Assembly: GCA_011390235.1 (NCBI GenBank)
Contig: JAABSS010000450.1
Location: forward strand, 1-9,797
DNA from: Desulfotignum sp.
Lineage (GTDB): Bacteria > Desulfobacterota > Desulfobacteria > Desulfobacterales > Desulfobacteraceae
Direction of reading: 5' to 3'
Length of the DNA stretch: 9,797 nt
Below, in pieces: positions 1 through 7,393 of this stretch (positions are counted from its first letter, which is position 1; every line of letters starts with the position of its first letter). A program made the translations under genes and the position numbers. The notes under the pieces were generated by a model, which had not been told where the DNA came from, did not search any database, and worked only from the letters and a program-made list of their open reading frames with translations.

Positions 1-2085
1 ATTGAATCGGACCTGATCGCGCATTTCCAGCGGAATCCGGATGCCCGGATCTGGGAAAACACCACTTCAGTGGGGGGCGAAGAATACCGCCTGGTTGCCC
101 GGCCCGTGGTGTTCATGGCATCGTGCATGAACTGCCATGGAGATCCGAAAGATGCCCCGGTCGAACTCATCAATATTTACGGAGATCAAAACGGATTTCA
201 TTATCAGGTTGATGAGGTGGGCGGCGTGGTGGTGGCCGGCTTTCCCGTGGCCATGATCAAAAGCCCGGCCAAGGAACTGACCTTTCAGTACCTGATGCTC
301 TATCTGCTGGGCATTTTCTTGTTCATCGGTCTGATCAGCCTGTTTTTTGACCGGCTGGTAATGAAAAACCTCCAGGACCTGTCCCGGATTTTCAAGACCC
401 GGTTTTCCGGAGAAACTGAACAGGGTATCATCCAGAAACTGGAACAAAGAGATGAGATAGAAGGTTTGATCGAAGGGGTGGATGAGCTTGCGGTGTGCCT
501 TTCCGATGCCCGCAGAAAACTGGAAGACCATACCCAGAACCTGGAAAAAATGGTGGAGGACCGGACCCGGGAACTGGACAGAAAAGCAACAAAACACCTG
601 GGAGATGTGCGGCTGTTTGTGGATCTGCTCACCGGTTTCGGCGGGGCCCTGACCACCGGGCAGCTCTTGTCCGCCCTGCTGGAAAGCGTGGGGAAACGCT
701 ACCAGGCAACTGATGTGGTGTATTACTGTCTGGTATCATCGGAAAAATATTATGCCTGGAAATCGGGAGAAAATGCGCCGGATCTGCCGCATGAAACCAG
801 GGATCTGTTGTGGAAAAATGAAATACTGTTCAAAGGCCGCAACCTGTTTGTCCCGGTGAAATCCCAGGAAAGCCATTGGGGTATTTTATGTCTGTTATGG
901 GAAGACAACCCGGACCCGGCTGATTTGGACGGGGATGTGCTGCTGGCCCTGGGGCAGCAGGTGGCGGTGCTCATTGAAAATATCCATGTATTTTCAGGCA
1001 TCAGATCCCAGCACGACATGCTCCAGTCCGTGTTTGAAGGCATCAGTGACCCATTGCTGCTCATTGATGAGGATTGCCATATCATCATTACCAACCGTGC
1101 CGGTCATGATTTTCTGGGCCCGGGTTCAAAAACCATGCAGGAAAAAGCTCTGCGGTCATTTTTGTGTACAAATATGTCACACCCGTCAGATTGCAGCATT
1201 CTGAACCATGTGACCCGGAACGGCCGGCCCGTGAATGAAGAAATCCACACCCGTGATGACTTGTACTTTGATATTGATCTCTATCCGCTGCCCCGGCGGG
1301 ACCAGGCCCGGCTGCAGATTGTGGTCTATGCCAGGAACATCACCCAGGAAAAGCAGATGGAGGAACGGATGCGCCAGGCCGAGCATCTGGGGGCCATCGG
1401 CAAACTGGCCGCCGGTGTGGCCCATGAAATCAACAATCCTTTAGGGGTCATTCAGTGTTACACCGACCTGGTAAGGGATGCCGTGACCGACAAGGAGATT
1501 GTGTCGGATATCGATATCATCTCCAAACATACCAAAGCGGCCCAGAAGGTGGTTCAGGATCTTTTGGCCCTGTCCCGGCCCAAAAAATCAATTACCGGTA
1601 CCTGTGACCTGAATCAGGTGGTGATGCAGGTGGTGTCGGTATTCAAGGCCCAGGCAGTATCCAGAAAAATCAATATCGTCACCCATCTGTCAGAGGGACT
1701 TTCGCCGATGACATGTGACGGGGCTGTGCTGGAACAGATCCTGACCAATCTCTGGCTCAATGCCGTGGATGCCCTCCAGGAAAGCGGGGATACCATCACC
1801 ATTGAAACAGGCACGGCAGAAAACAGCCAGGTGGTGTTACGGTTTGCCGACAATGGTCCGGGTATCCCTGAAATTATTCAGCACCGGATTTTCGATCCCT
1901 TTTACACCACAAAAGAGGTGGGAAAAGGGACCGGCCTGGGACTTTCCATTGTTTACGGATTTGTTTCAGAACTCAATGGCCGCATAGTGGTTGACACAGG
2001 CGAGCAAACCCGTTTTAATATTTATCTGCCAACTGTTCCGTCCGCTTTTTCCACACCGGAACCCTCCAGCAGGACATCCATATGA
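1..2085 (+). CDS. Membrane sensor histidine kinase with a CxxCH (Tll0287/DUF3365-like) sensor domain, 5' partial
   Basis: The frame is open from base 1, so the true start lies outside the window; 694 residues are visible. Counting from the first visible residue, an extracytoplasmic domain holds a CMNCH motif (bases 124-138) followed by GDPKDAP, typical of the heme-binding DUF3365/Tll0287 fold. A transmembrane helix follows (about 94-116), then a HAMP-like and coiled-coil linker (about 117-200), a GAF-like region (about 205-330), a PAS-like domain (about 340-450), and HisKA with AHEINNP, whose phospho-accepting His is codon 1423-1425. The HATPase_c domain shows the N box (LNAVDAL), DNGPGIP and GKGTGLGLS. 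It should autophosphorylate on that His and pass phosphate to the downstream regulator, with which it overlaps by 4 bases. Covalent heme and sensing of redox state, O2 or NO are inferences from the motif. The kinase assignment is near certain; the ligand is unknown. Confidence 0.93.
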   Translation: MESDLIAHFQRNPDARIWENTTSVGGEEYRLVARPVVFMASCMNCHGDPKDAPVELINIYGDQNGFHYQVDEVGGVVVAGFPVAMIKSPAKELTFQYLMLYLLGIFLFIGLISLFFDRLVMKNLQDLSRIFKTRFSGETEQGIIQKLEQRDEIEGLIEGVDELAVCLSDARRKLEDHTQNLEKMVEDRTRELDRKATKHLGDVRLFVDLLTGFGGALTTGQLLSALLESVGKRYQATDVVYYCLVSSEKYYAWKSGENAPDLPHETRDLLWKNEILFKGRNLFVPVKSQESHWGILCLLWEDNPDPADLDGDVLLALGQQVAVLIENIHVFSGIRSQHDMLQSVFEGISDPLLLIDEDCHIIITNRAGHDFLGPGSKTMQEKALRSFLCTNMSHPSDCSILNHVTRNGRPVNEEIHTRDDLYFDIDLYPLPRRDQARLQIVVYARNITQEKQMEERMRQAEHLGAIGKLAAGVAHEINNPLGVIQCYTDLVRDAVTDKEIVSDIDIISKHTKAAQKVVQDLLALSRPKKSITGTCDLNQVVMQVVSVFKAQAVSRKINIVTHLSEGLSPMTCDGAVLEQILTNLWLNAVDALQESGDTITIETGTAENSQVVLRFADNGPGIPEIIQHRIFDPFYTTKEVGKGTGLGLSIVYGFVSELNGRIVVDTGEQTRFNIYLPTVPSAFSTPEPSSRTSI

Positions 2086-3485
2086 AAGCCTTCAGTATAC
2101 TGGTGGTGGATGATGATACCGATTTTTTAAACGGCATCATCCGGCATTTGAAAAAACATTTCCACACATTTGATATTCTGGGGTTCACTTCCGGTGAGGC
2201 GGCCTTGTCTGCATGCCATGACCGGGAGATCGGGGTGCTGCTTTCGGATCTGCGCATGCCCGGCATCTCCGGCCATGAGCTGATGAAAAAGGCCCTGGAC
2301 CTCAACCCGTACATGTGTGTGATCATGATCACCGGATTCGCCACCGTGGAAAATGCGGTGCAGTCCCTGAAAACCGGGGCCTGGGATTTCATCACCAAGC
2401 CGGTGGAGCGACAGACTCTGTTCCATACAGTGGAACGGGCTGTTCAGCATTATGATCTTGCCCGGGAAAACCAGCGGCTGAAAAGCCTGGTATCCGGTCT
2501 GACCCCGGAAGACCGGCAATGGGAAAGCCGGGCCATGAACCAGGTCCAGGAAAAAATCGCTGCAGTGGCAGTCACCGATTACACCGTGCTGGTCACCGGA
2601 GAATCCGGCAGCGGCAAGGAGTTTGTGGCCAGAGAAATTCACCGGCTGTCCCGGCGCAGCGCAGCTGCCTGCCATGCCCTCAACTGTCCGGCCATCCCGG
2701 AACCGCTGCTGGAAAGTGAATTGTTCGGCCATGTCAAAGGTGCGTTCACCGGCGCGGAAAGAAACCGGGACGGATTTTTCATGGCAGCGGACAAAGGCAC
2801 CCTGATCCTGGATGAAATCGGGGACATCAGCCTTCCCATCCAGGCCAAGCTGTTGAAATTTCTTCAGGACAAGGAAGTCAAGCCCGTAGGTTCCAGCCGT
2901 TCTAAGACAGCGGATGTGCGGATCATCGCTTTGACCAACCAGGACCTGCCAGGCAAAATTCAGGACAAAACCTTTCGGGAAGACCTGTACTACCGCCTGC
3001 ACGTACTGTCGGTCCATGTCCCTCCCCTGCGGGAGCGGCAGGAGGATATTCCGGCACTGGTACGTCGGTTCATGATCAGGACCTGCCGGGAGATGAGTAT
3101 GGATCCCATGGAAATAGATCCGGCTGCCATGGCCTGGCTGGCCCGCCAGCCATGGCCCGGCAATGTCCGGGAACTGCTGAACATGGTGCGGCGACTGGTG
3201 GTGTTTTCCAGCGGCGGCCCCATTGACCCGCCCCTGATCCGCCTGGTGGATACCTCATCGGATACCGGCGGGACACTCTCTGCTGACACACCAGTCCTGT
3301 ATAAGCATGCCAAAAAACAGGCTTTGGATATTTTTTCCCGAAACTATCTGACCCAGCTGTTTGAACACACCCATGGAAACATTTCGGAAACCGCCCGCAT
3401 CAGCGGCCTGGAACGGGCCTCCATCCAGAAGATCATCAAGCGCCTGAACCTGGATATTTCCGGTTTCAGGCACCAAAATAAATGA
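2082..3485 (+). CDS. Sigma-54-dependent response regulator, NtrC/AtoC family
   Basis: This 467-residue protein has the standard three-part layout. The receiver domain (about 1-125) has the acidic pair at 11-12, phospho-accepting D56 in SDLRMPG, T84 and K106 (ITKP). The central AAA+ domain (about 148-380) shows Walker A GESGSGKE (173-180), GAFTGA at 220-225 for sigma-54 contact, Walker B LILDEIGD (241-248) and the arginine-finger region FREDLYYRL (298-306). A Fis-type helix-turn-helix lies at about 423-456 (GNISETARISGLERASIQK). It should activate sigma-54 promoters after phosphorylation by the kinase encoded just upstream; ATGA overlaps the two genes, implying translational coupling. All key residues are present, so it should be active. 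By eye I found no convincing -24/-12 element in the intergenic parts of this window, so its targets are probably elsewhere. Confidence 0.96.
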   Translation: MKAFSILVVDDDTDFLNGIIRHLKKHFHTFDILGFTSGEAALSACHDREIGVLLSDLRMPGISGHELMKKALDLNPYMCVIMITGFATVENAVQSLKTGAWDFITKPVERQTLFHTVERAVQHYDLARENQRLKSLVSGLTPEDRQWESRAMNQVQEKIAAVAVTDYTVLVTGESGSGKEFVAREIHRLSRRSAAACHALNCPAIPEPLLESELFGHVKGAFTGAERNRDGFFMAADKGTLILDEIGDISLPIQAKLLKFLQDKEVKPVGSSRSKTADVRIIALTNQDLPGKIQDKTFREDLYYRLHVLSVHVPPLRERQEDIPALVRRFMIRTCREMSMDPMEIDPAAMAWLARQPWPGNVRELLNMVRRLVVFSSGGPIDPPLIRLVDTSSDTGGTLSADTPVLYKHAKKQALDIFSRNYLTQLFEHTHGNISETARISGLERASIQKIIKRLNLDISGFRHQNK

Positions 3486-3514
3486 TTGACGTATGATATG
3501 ATTTAATCTATATT
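3486..3514 (+). promoter_or_regulatory. Sigma-70-type promoter for the MFS gene
   Basis: TTGACG (3486-3491) is separated by 17 bases from TATATT (3509-3514). The -35 box begins immediately after the stop codon of the response regulator gene. Transcription would start near 3521, leaving a leader of about 35 bases before the MFS start. It implies that the transporter is not solely dependent on the two-component operon. Confidence 0.6.
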
Positions 3515-3554
3515 TCCTGATTTTTTTAGAACATCTGTCATCCACAAGGAGCCA

Positions 3555-4877
3555 ATGGCGATGGTTGCCAACATAAGACCGTTTATTGCCCTGTATTCTG
3601 CAGTAACCCTGCTGATGATGGGGCTGGGGCTGCTCAATACTTACCTGGGGTTCAGGCTTTCCATTGAAGGGGTTTCCACCCAGGTTACCGGTATGGTGCT
3701 GAGTGCCTATTTTGCAGGGCTGGTGGCCGGCACCGCCTGGTGCAAAAAAATCATCCGCAGTGTGGGGCATATCCGGGCGTTCTCCGTTTTTGCCGCTGTT
3801 ACCACTGCGGTGGTGATGATTCATGGATTTTATACGTCTCCTCTTCTGTGGGCCGGGCTGCGGTTTGCCGCCGGTATATCCAATATGGGGCTGTTCATGG
3901 TCATCGAAAGCTGGCTCAATGAATGTGCTGATCCAAAAATCAGAGGGAGAATTTTTTCCATTTACATGATTGTGACCTATATGGGCAGCACGATAGGGCA
4001 GCAATTGCTGAACATCGGTGATGTTCACAGCCAGACCCTGTTTCTGGTGGCAGGGATGTTTGTGGTTTTGAGCACCATTCCGGTGGCTGTGACCCATACC
4101 ATCCGTCCGAAACTGCCAAAGACAGAGCAGATCGCCATGAGAACCATATTTAAAAAAGCCCCTATCGGGATCCTGGGCTGTTTTGTTTCCGGCATCCTCC
4201 ACAGCGCCTTTTATGCCATGGGTCCGGTATTTGCCCACCAGATCCATTTAACCGTGGCCCAGGTCTCCTGGTTCATGACCCTGACGGTCTTCGGGGGACT
4301 GGTACTCCAGTGGCCGGTGGGCCCGATGTCGGACCGGCTGGACCGGTCCCTGGTGCTGCCCGGCCTGGGCATGATCCTGGCGGTGATTTCCATGGTGATC
4401 CTGTTGTCATCCCGGTATTCTCTGGCCATGCTTCTGGGGGCCACCGCCCTGTTCGGCGGGGTGTTTTTTGCCATTTATCCTGTGGCAGTGGCCAGGACCC
4501 ATGATATATTCGACGCCCAGGACGTGGTCAAGGTCAGTTCCGTATTGCTGCTGTGCTACGGCATCGGCGCCATGTTCGGCCCTGTTCTGTCTTCTTCGGT
4601 CATGACCCTGTCCAGAACCCCCTATGGCCTGTATTTTTATATGATCACCATCAGCGGCCTGTATGCTGTTGTGACCCTGCTGCTGCGCCGAAAAGAATCT
4701 GTGCGCATTGTGCCGGTGGAAGACCAGGTGGATTTTGTTATCATGGAAAGCACTTCTGCGGTGGCCATGCATATGGATCCCCGCCTGGAAACCGAAGAAG
4801 AAGCATCAGCGGCGGCGGCGGCCGCGGAAGAAGAAAAAGACCCCGAACCTGCCTCATCCGGCCCGGCAGGGGTTTAG
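3555..4877 (+). CDS. MFS transporter, YcaD-like
   Basis: A 440-residue major facilitator with about 12 hydrophobic helices. The region ESWLNECADPKIRGRIFS (about 118-135) followed by GSTIGQQLLN is characteristic of the YcaD-type MFS group, and LQWPVGPMSDRLDR (about 251-264) is the loop 8-9 signature. The substrate is unknown. After the last helix (about 360-378) comes a hydrophilic tail of about 60 residues rich in Glu and Ala, including a run of six Ala encoded by GCG/GCC repeats; this is unusual and probably cytoplasmic. The start is ambiguous: AAGGAG at 3546-3551 is only 3 bases from ATG 3555 but 9 bases from an in-frame ATG at 3561, so the protein may begin two residues later. The gene has its own promoter and is followed after 75 bases by csaA on the same strand. 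Confidence 0.9.
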   Translation: MAMVANIRPFIALYSAVTLLMMGLGLLNTYLGFRLSIEGVSTQVTGMVLSAYFAGLVAGTAWCKKIIRSVGHIRAFSVFAAVTTAVVMIHGFYTSPLLWAGLRFAAGISNMGLFMVIESWLNECADPKIRGRIFSIYMIVTYMGSTIGQQLLNIGDVHSQTLFLVAGMFVVLSTIPVAVTHTIRPKLPKTEQIAMRTIFKKAPIGILGCFVSGILHSAFYAMGPVFAHQIHLTVAQVSWFMTLTVFGGLVLQWPVGPMSDRLDRSLVLPGLGMILAVISMVILLSSRYSLAMLLGATALFGGVFFAIYPVAVARTHDIFDAQDVVKVSSVLLLCYGIGAMFGPVLSSSVMTLSRTPYGLYFYMITISGLYAVVTLLLRRKESVRIVPVEDQVDFVIMESTSAVAMHMDPRLETEEEASAAAAAAEEEKDPEPASSGPAGV

Positions 4878-4952
4878 CCTGCCCACCGGCGGAAGATGGC
4901 ATGGGATGAATATTCACCTGTAACGGCCGTAACCTTAGAAGAGGAGATACGC

Positions 4953-5291
4953 ATGTATCCCATTGAATGGAACGATTTTCAAAAAGTAGAACTCAGGGTG
5001 GGAACCATCATTGCGGTGGAAGCGTTTCCTGAGGCAAAAAAGCCGGCGTTCAAGCTGCAGGTGGATTTTGGAGATGAACTGGGTATCAGAAAATCCAGCG
5101 CACAGATCACTGACCTCTACGATATCAGCTCATTGCTGGGAAAACAGGTGGTGGCAGTGGTCAATTTTTCTCCCAAACAGATCGGCCCGTTCATCTCCGA
5201 GTGCCTGGTCACCGGATTTCACCGGGGAAACGGGGCTGTTGTGCTGGCTGTTCCTGACGGCAAGGTGCCAGACGGCACACGTCTGGCGTAG
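4953..5291 (+). CDS. csaA: CsaA-like tRNA-binding domain protein (export-related chaperone)
   Basis: A 112-residue single-domain OB-fold protein, the full length of the CsaA family. Diagnostic blocks are VELRVGTIIAVEAFPEAKKP (12-31), FKLQVDFG followed by IRKSSAQIT (45-53), and VVAVVNFSPKQIGPFISE (66-83), all closely resembling remembered Bacillus CsaA. Known members are homodimers that bind tRNA and have been linked to chaperone or Sec-export roles. The start at 4953 is chosen because GAGGAG (4941-4946) lies 6 bases upstream and the family motif begins at once; an earlier in-frame ATG at 4896 would add 19 non-conserved residues. It lies 75 bases after the MFS stop with no clear terminator between, so co-transcription is likely. 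It converges on the UspA gene. Confidence 0.92.
   Translation: MYPIEWNDFQKVELRVGTIIAVEAFPEAKKPAFKLQVDFGDELGIRKSSAQITDLYDISSLLGKQVVAVVNFSPKQIGPFISECLVTGFHRGNGAVVLAVPDGKVPDGTRLA
5267..5287. repeat. Perfect 8-bp hairpin at the 3' end of csaA
   Basis: GCCAGACG (5267-5274) and CGTCTGGC (5280-5287) are exact inverted copies around a 5-base loop, ending just before the csaA stop codon. No T-run follows on the + strand, so it is not a standard intrinsic terminator. It could protect the transcript 3' end or help separate the converging genes; it may also be a chance result of coding sequence. Confidence 0.4.
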
Positions 5292-5320
5292 AAATCAGGT
5301 CATCTGTATGCCATCTGCAT

Positions 5321-5812
5321 TTACTGCACCACCCAGATGGTGCAGTCGCTGGTTGAATGGATAATTTTGTTGGATACGCTGCCAAACATGAATTCTTCGG
5401 CTTTGGAAACCCCTCTGCGGCCGATAACCACAGTGCCGAAATCCTCTTCTTTTGCCACATGCAGGATATCCAGCGCAATACTCGTTCCCCGGCTGCAATA
5501 TCCGGGTTCTCCGGGCAGAGGAGAATGGCAGTTTTCAATATAGTCTGTGTGTATCATTTTTTCCGAAACACCCTGCTCTGTGAGCATTTGCTTTCCATCA
5601 GACAGAAAGGACAAAAGCGTTTCTCGTTTTTTTTCACAGGCTTTTTTCCAGGCGGTATCATCGGCAAAAAAGTCACGGTCCGGCAGATGCTCTATTGATA
5701 AAAGCTTTATGGTATACTGACCGCAACCCCTGAGAATATCAGACACATAATCTATAGAGCGCCTGGAATTTTCAGAACCATCGACAGCGATGAGAATTTT
5801 ATTTGCATCCAT
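5321..5812 (-). CDS. Universal stress protein, UspA family (ATP-binding type)
   Basis: A single-domain 163-residue Usp. The first strand reads KILIAVDGSENS (5-16), with the conserved Asp at 11. The C-terminal nucleotide loop fits G-x2-G-x9-G-S exactly: GRRG at 131-134 and GS at 144-145. This marks the ATP-binding branch rather than the non-binding UspA type. The middle (about 50-105) is a longer, charged insert. The start at 5812 is chosen because the earlier in-frame GTG (5824) lies within the ribosome-binding site; GGAGG sits about 5 bases before ATG 5812. It is the second gene of a - strand pair behind a protein-kinase-fold gene, 74 bases apart. Usp proteins are cytoplasmic and usually dimeric; its specific role is not shown by the sequence. 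Confidence 0.93.
   Translation of the reverse strand: MDANKILIAVDGSENSRRSIDYVSDILRGCGQYTIKLLSIEHLPDRDFFADDTAWKKACEKKRETLLSFLSDGKQMLTEQGVSEKMIHTDYIENCHSPLPGEPGYCSRGTSIALDILHVAKEEDFGTVVIGRRGVSKAEEFMFGSVSNKIIHSTSDCTIWVVQ
5324..5345. repeat. Perfect 8-bp hairpin over the 3' end of the UspA gene
   Basis: CTGCACCA (5324-5331) and TGGTGCAG (5338-5345) pair exactly around the 6-base loop CCCAGA. It covers the last codons of the - strand UspA gene and lies about 33 bases past the csaA stop. Neither side has a clear T-run. Being between convergent genes, it is a plausible weak bidirectional stop or RNA-stabilising element. Confidence 0.4.
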
Positions 5813-5860
5813 ATTTACCTCCACAAAAAATTATTGTGTTGCATAGTCCTGGCGCACCCG

Positions 5861-5879
5861 GCTGAAACAATATTTCAGC
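5861..5879 (-). repeat. Intercistronic hairpin between the kinase-like and UspA genes
   Basis: GCTGAAA (5861-5867) and TTTCAGC (5873-5879) pair perfectly around a 5-base loop, starting 8 bases past the stop of the kinase-like gene. There is no T-run on the - strand, so read-through into the UspA gene is expected. It may be an RNA-processing or stability element that sets the ratio of the two products. Confidence 0.45.
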
Positions 5880-5886
5880 AGATACG

Positions 5887-6846
5887 TCACCCTAACTGTT
5901 TCAGGCAGGGCCGCAGGTCGTCGATAAACTCATCCAAAGATTCATAATAGACCCTGGTGCCGGATGAAAAGTGCATGAGTACCCAGTTCAACTCCTCTGG
6001 GATATAGGGAAAAATTTTATGCAGATTGGCCAGCCTGTTTTTGAATACCAGCAGAAAATCTTCTTGTTTTATATCGGGCGCATCCCTGTCATTGCCATAC
6101 ATATGGTCAATTTCTTTGGGGGAATAAAACCCCTTGCCAACAATGTATAAAAGCAGTCCGCCAAGGCCGAAAACATCCAGGCCAAAAGGGTTTTCATGAA
6201 AATCGAATGTATAGTCAAAATCTATCCACACATAATCACCACTGCCGTGTTCCACCCAGAGGTGATCCCGCCTGATATCGCCGTGTTTTTCTCCTTTGGT
6301 ATGTAAATATTGGATTGCCTGGCAGGAGACAATGAATTTTTTTAGGATTTCGGGCAGATACGCCTGAAAATAGGTTTTGTGATCCACGTCCAGTTCATAT
6401 ATCCAGTTGTCCAGCCGCTTGCCTTTTATAATGTCCAGTACACGAATCTTATTGTCCTTTTCATCTTCTGCGGAAAATCCCTGCATGAAACGGGAATCTC
6501 CGCGCACAATGTCGAGGATACGGGCCTCCTTGCGGGGGCTGCGGTAACACAAAATTTTCAGTTCGCCCATCTGGAGGGTGAATTTTTCATGAAAAACAAG
6601 CTTGAGCAGCCGGCGTTCACCTGATTCAAGATGCCTGCAACGCTTGACCCAGTATTTTGGATCCTCAATACCGTAACTTCTTTCCACTTCATCGCGCAAA
6701 ACCAGATAATGCTGCTGGTCAAGGACAATCACATCTCCACCGGTGATACGCATGAAATCACTGGTATCTGTATACACTTTACCATATCTGCCCATGTATG
6801 AATTCGGTTGGAGCCGATCCAGAATCTGCTTGACGCTTTCGGACAT
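5887..6846 (-). CDS. Protein-kinase-fold protein with an atypical catalytic loop
   Basis: A 319-residue cytoplasmic protein with no membrane segment. Numbering is from ATG 6846. The order of kinase landmarks is preserved: a candidate beta-3 Lys in RLLKLVF (Lys about 82), a candidate C-helix Glu in RKEARIL (about 107), a catalytic loop HGDIRRDHL (188-196), a metal-binding segment WIDFDY (Asp about 209), the subdomain IX pattern DVFGLGGLLLY (about 224-234), and an end resembling Ser/Thr kinases (ESLDEFIDDLRP). Relative to HRDxKxxN/DFG, it has HGD, Arg for Lys, His for Asn, and DFD for DFG. It could be a divergent active kinase, a small-molecule phosphotransferase, or a pseudokinase. ATG 6846 has AGAGG about 5 bases upstream; GTG 6852 has no such site. 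The UspA gene follows on the same strand, suggesting a shared operon. Confidence 0.8.
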   Translation of the reverse strand: MSESVKQILDRLQPNSYMGRYGKVYTDTSDFMRITGGDVIVLDQQHYLVLRDEVERSYGIEDPKYWVKRCRHLESGERRLLKLVFHEKFTLQMGELKILCYRSPRKEARILDIVRGDSRFMQGFSAEDEKDNKIRVLDIIKGKRLDNWIYELDVDHKTYFQAYLPEILKKFIVSCQAIQYLHTKGEKHGDIRRDHLWVEHGSGDYVWIDFDYTFDFHENPFGLDVFGLGGLLLYIVGKGFYSPKEIDHMYGNDRDAPDIKQEDFLLVFKNRLANLHKIFPYIPEELNWVLMHFSSGTRVYYESLDEFIDDLRPCLKQLG

Positions 6847-6925
6847 ATCCACCTCTGAAAAACCTGTCTGTGTTTACGTCTTTTTCTTGATTTGTCCAGG
6901 TATTGCTGCCCCGGACGTTGCATAA

Positions 6926-7102
6926 ATTGAATTTGTCTTGTTTCTTCGTGTGGCCCTCCAGGCCTTCCAGAAATCGACCCTGATACTGAGCTGGCAGCAG
7001 ATTGGCACCCTGCTGGTGTTACCAGTTTGCGCCACATTACTGGCCCTTGCATTGAAACTGGTCGAACTGCATCCCAAAAAAACCCGGTGCCCGGAAAAAT
7101 AA
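6926..7102 (+). pseudogene. Possible C-terminal remnant of a membrane transporter
   Basis: A + strand frame, open from 6926 after TAA and closed by TAA at 7100-7102, encodes AFQKSTLILSWQQIGTLLVL, then a second hydrophobic part (TLLALALKLVEL) and a Lys/Arg-rich end. This looks like the last helix and tail of a multi-pass transporter, perhaps a DHA2-type MFS exporter. There is no ribosome-binding site, and the only possible start is an internal GTG at 6950. Upstream sequence in all + frames is soon stopped. The family is uncertain; its neighbour is an HlyD-like fragment, and such adaptors are often encoded beside DHA2 exporters. Confidence 0.35.
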
Positions 7103-7200
7103 GCCCTGTTTGCTTTTGAATCTATAAGGATAATTTACCGGCCCTCGGTTCACAATGCAGGAAAAAATGTATTTCCCATTGGCGGTTTATGTAGGTATTT

Positions 7201-7350
7201 ATGGGGGATCAAAAACCGATTGTCAACACAAGGTCTTATGGCCATTCTGGCAAAGGTGAAAAGTTTGTCTCTGCCGGGCAGATGATTGCCCGTATGGATG
7301 CAGACACGCTCAGAAATGCACTGCGAGAAGCTGAAGTTGGATTGAAATAA
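7201..7350 (+). pseudogene. HlyD/EmrA-type membrane fusion protein fragment
   Basis: A 49-codon frame from ATG 7201 ends with EKFVSAGQMIARMDADTLR and ALREAEVGLK, then TAA. This matches the first lipoyl half-motif and the start of the coiled-coil hairpin in HlyD-family adaptors (typically GxxVxxGQxLARxD, then AxLxxAEAxL). Full adaptors are about 300 residues or more with an N-terminal anchor; here the anchor is missing and the rest is gone. An in-frame TAG lies at 7192-7194 and no ribosome-binding site is evident. It is therefore a relic. The stop abuts the - strand terminator of the next gene. Confidence 0.55.
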
Positions 7351-7351
7351 A

Positions 7352-7380
7352 AAAAGCAAAGGCAGTTGTAAAAACTGCCT
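7352..7380 (-). terminator. Intrinsic terminator of the small membrane protein gene
   Basis: On the - strand, AGGCAGTT and AACTGCCT (7373-7380 and 7360-7367) form a perfect 8-bp stem with a 5-base loop. They are followed by TTGC and a run of T (about 7350-7356). The stem begins about 14 bases past the stop codon of the 70-residue gene. This is the clearest terminator in the window. Confidence 0.8.
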
Positions 7381-7393
7381 AAGCGGCCAGGTT

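Noticed and set aside
2127..3017. A 296-codon - strand open frame opposite the response regulator gene
   Set aside because: It is antisense to an unmistakable NtrC-type gene and has no domain pattern; it is a shadow of GC-rich coding sequence.
3255..4247. A 330-codon - strand open frame opposite the MFS gene
   Set aside because: It lies antisense to a gene with clear MFS motifs. Its translation is rich in His, Gln and Gly with no recognisable domain, as expected from the codon bias of the sense gene.
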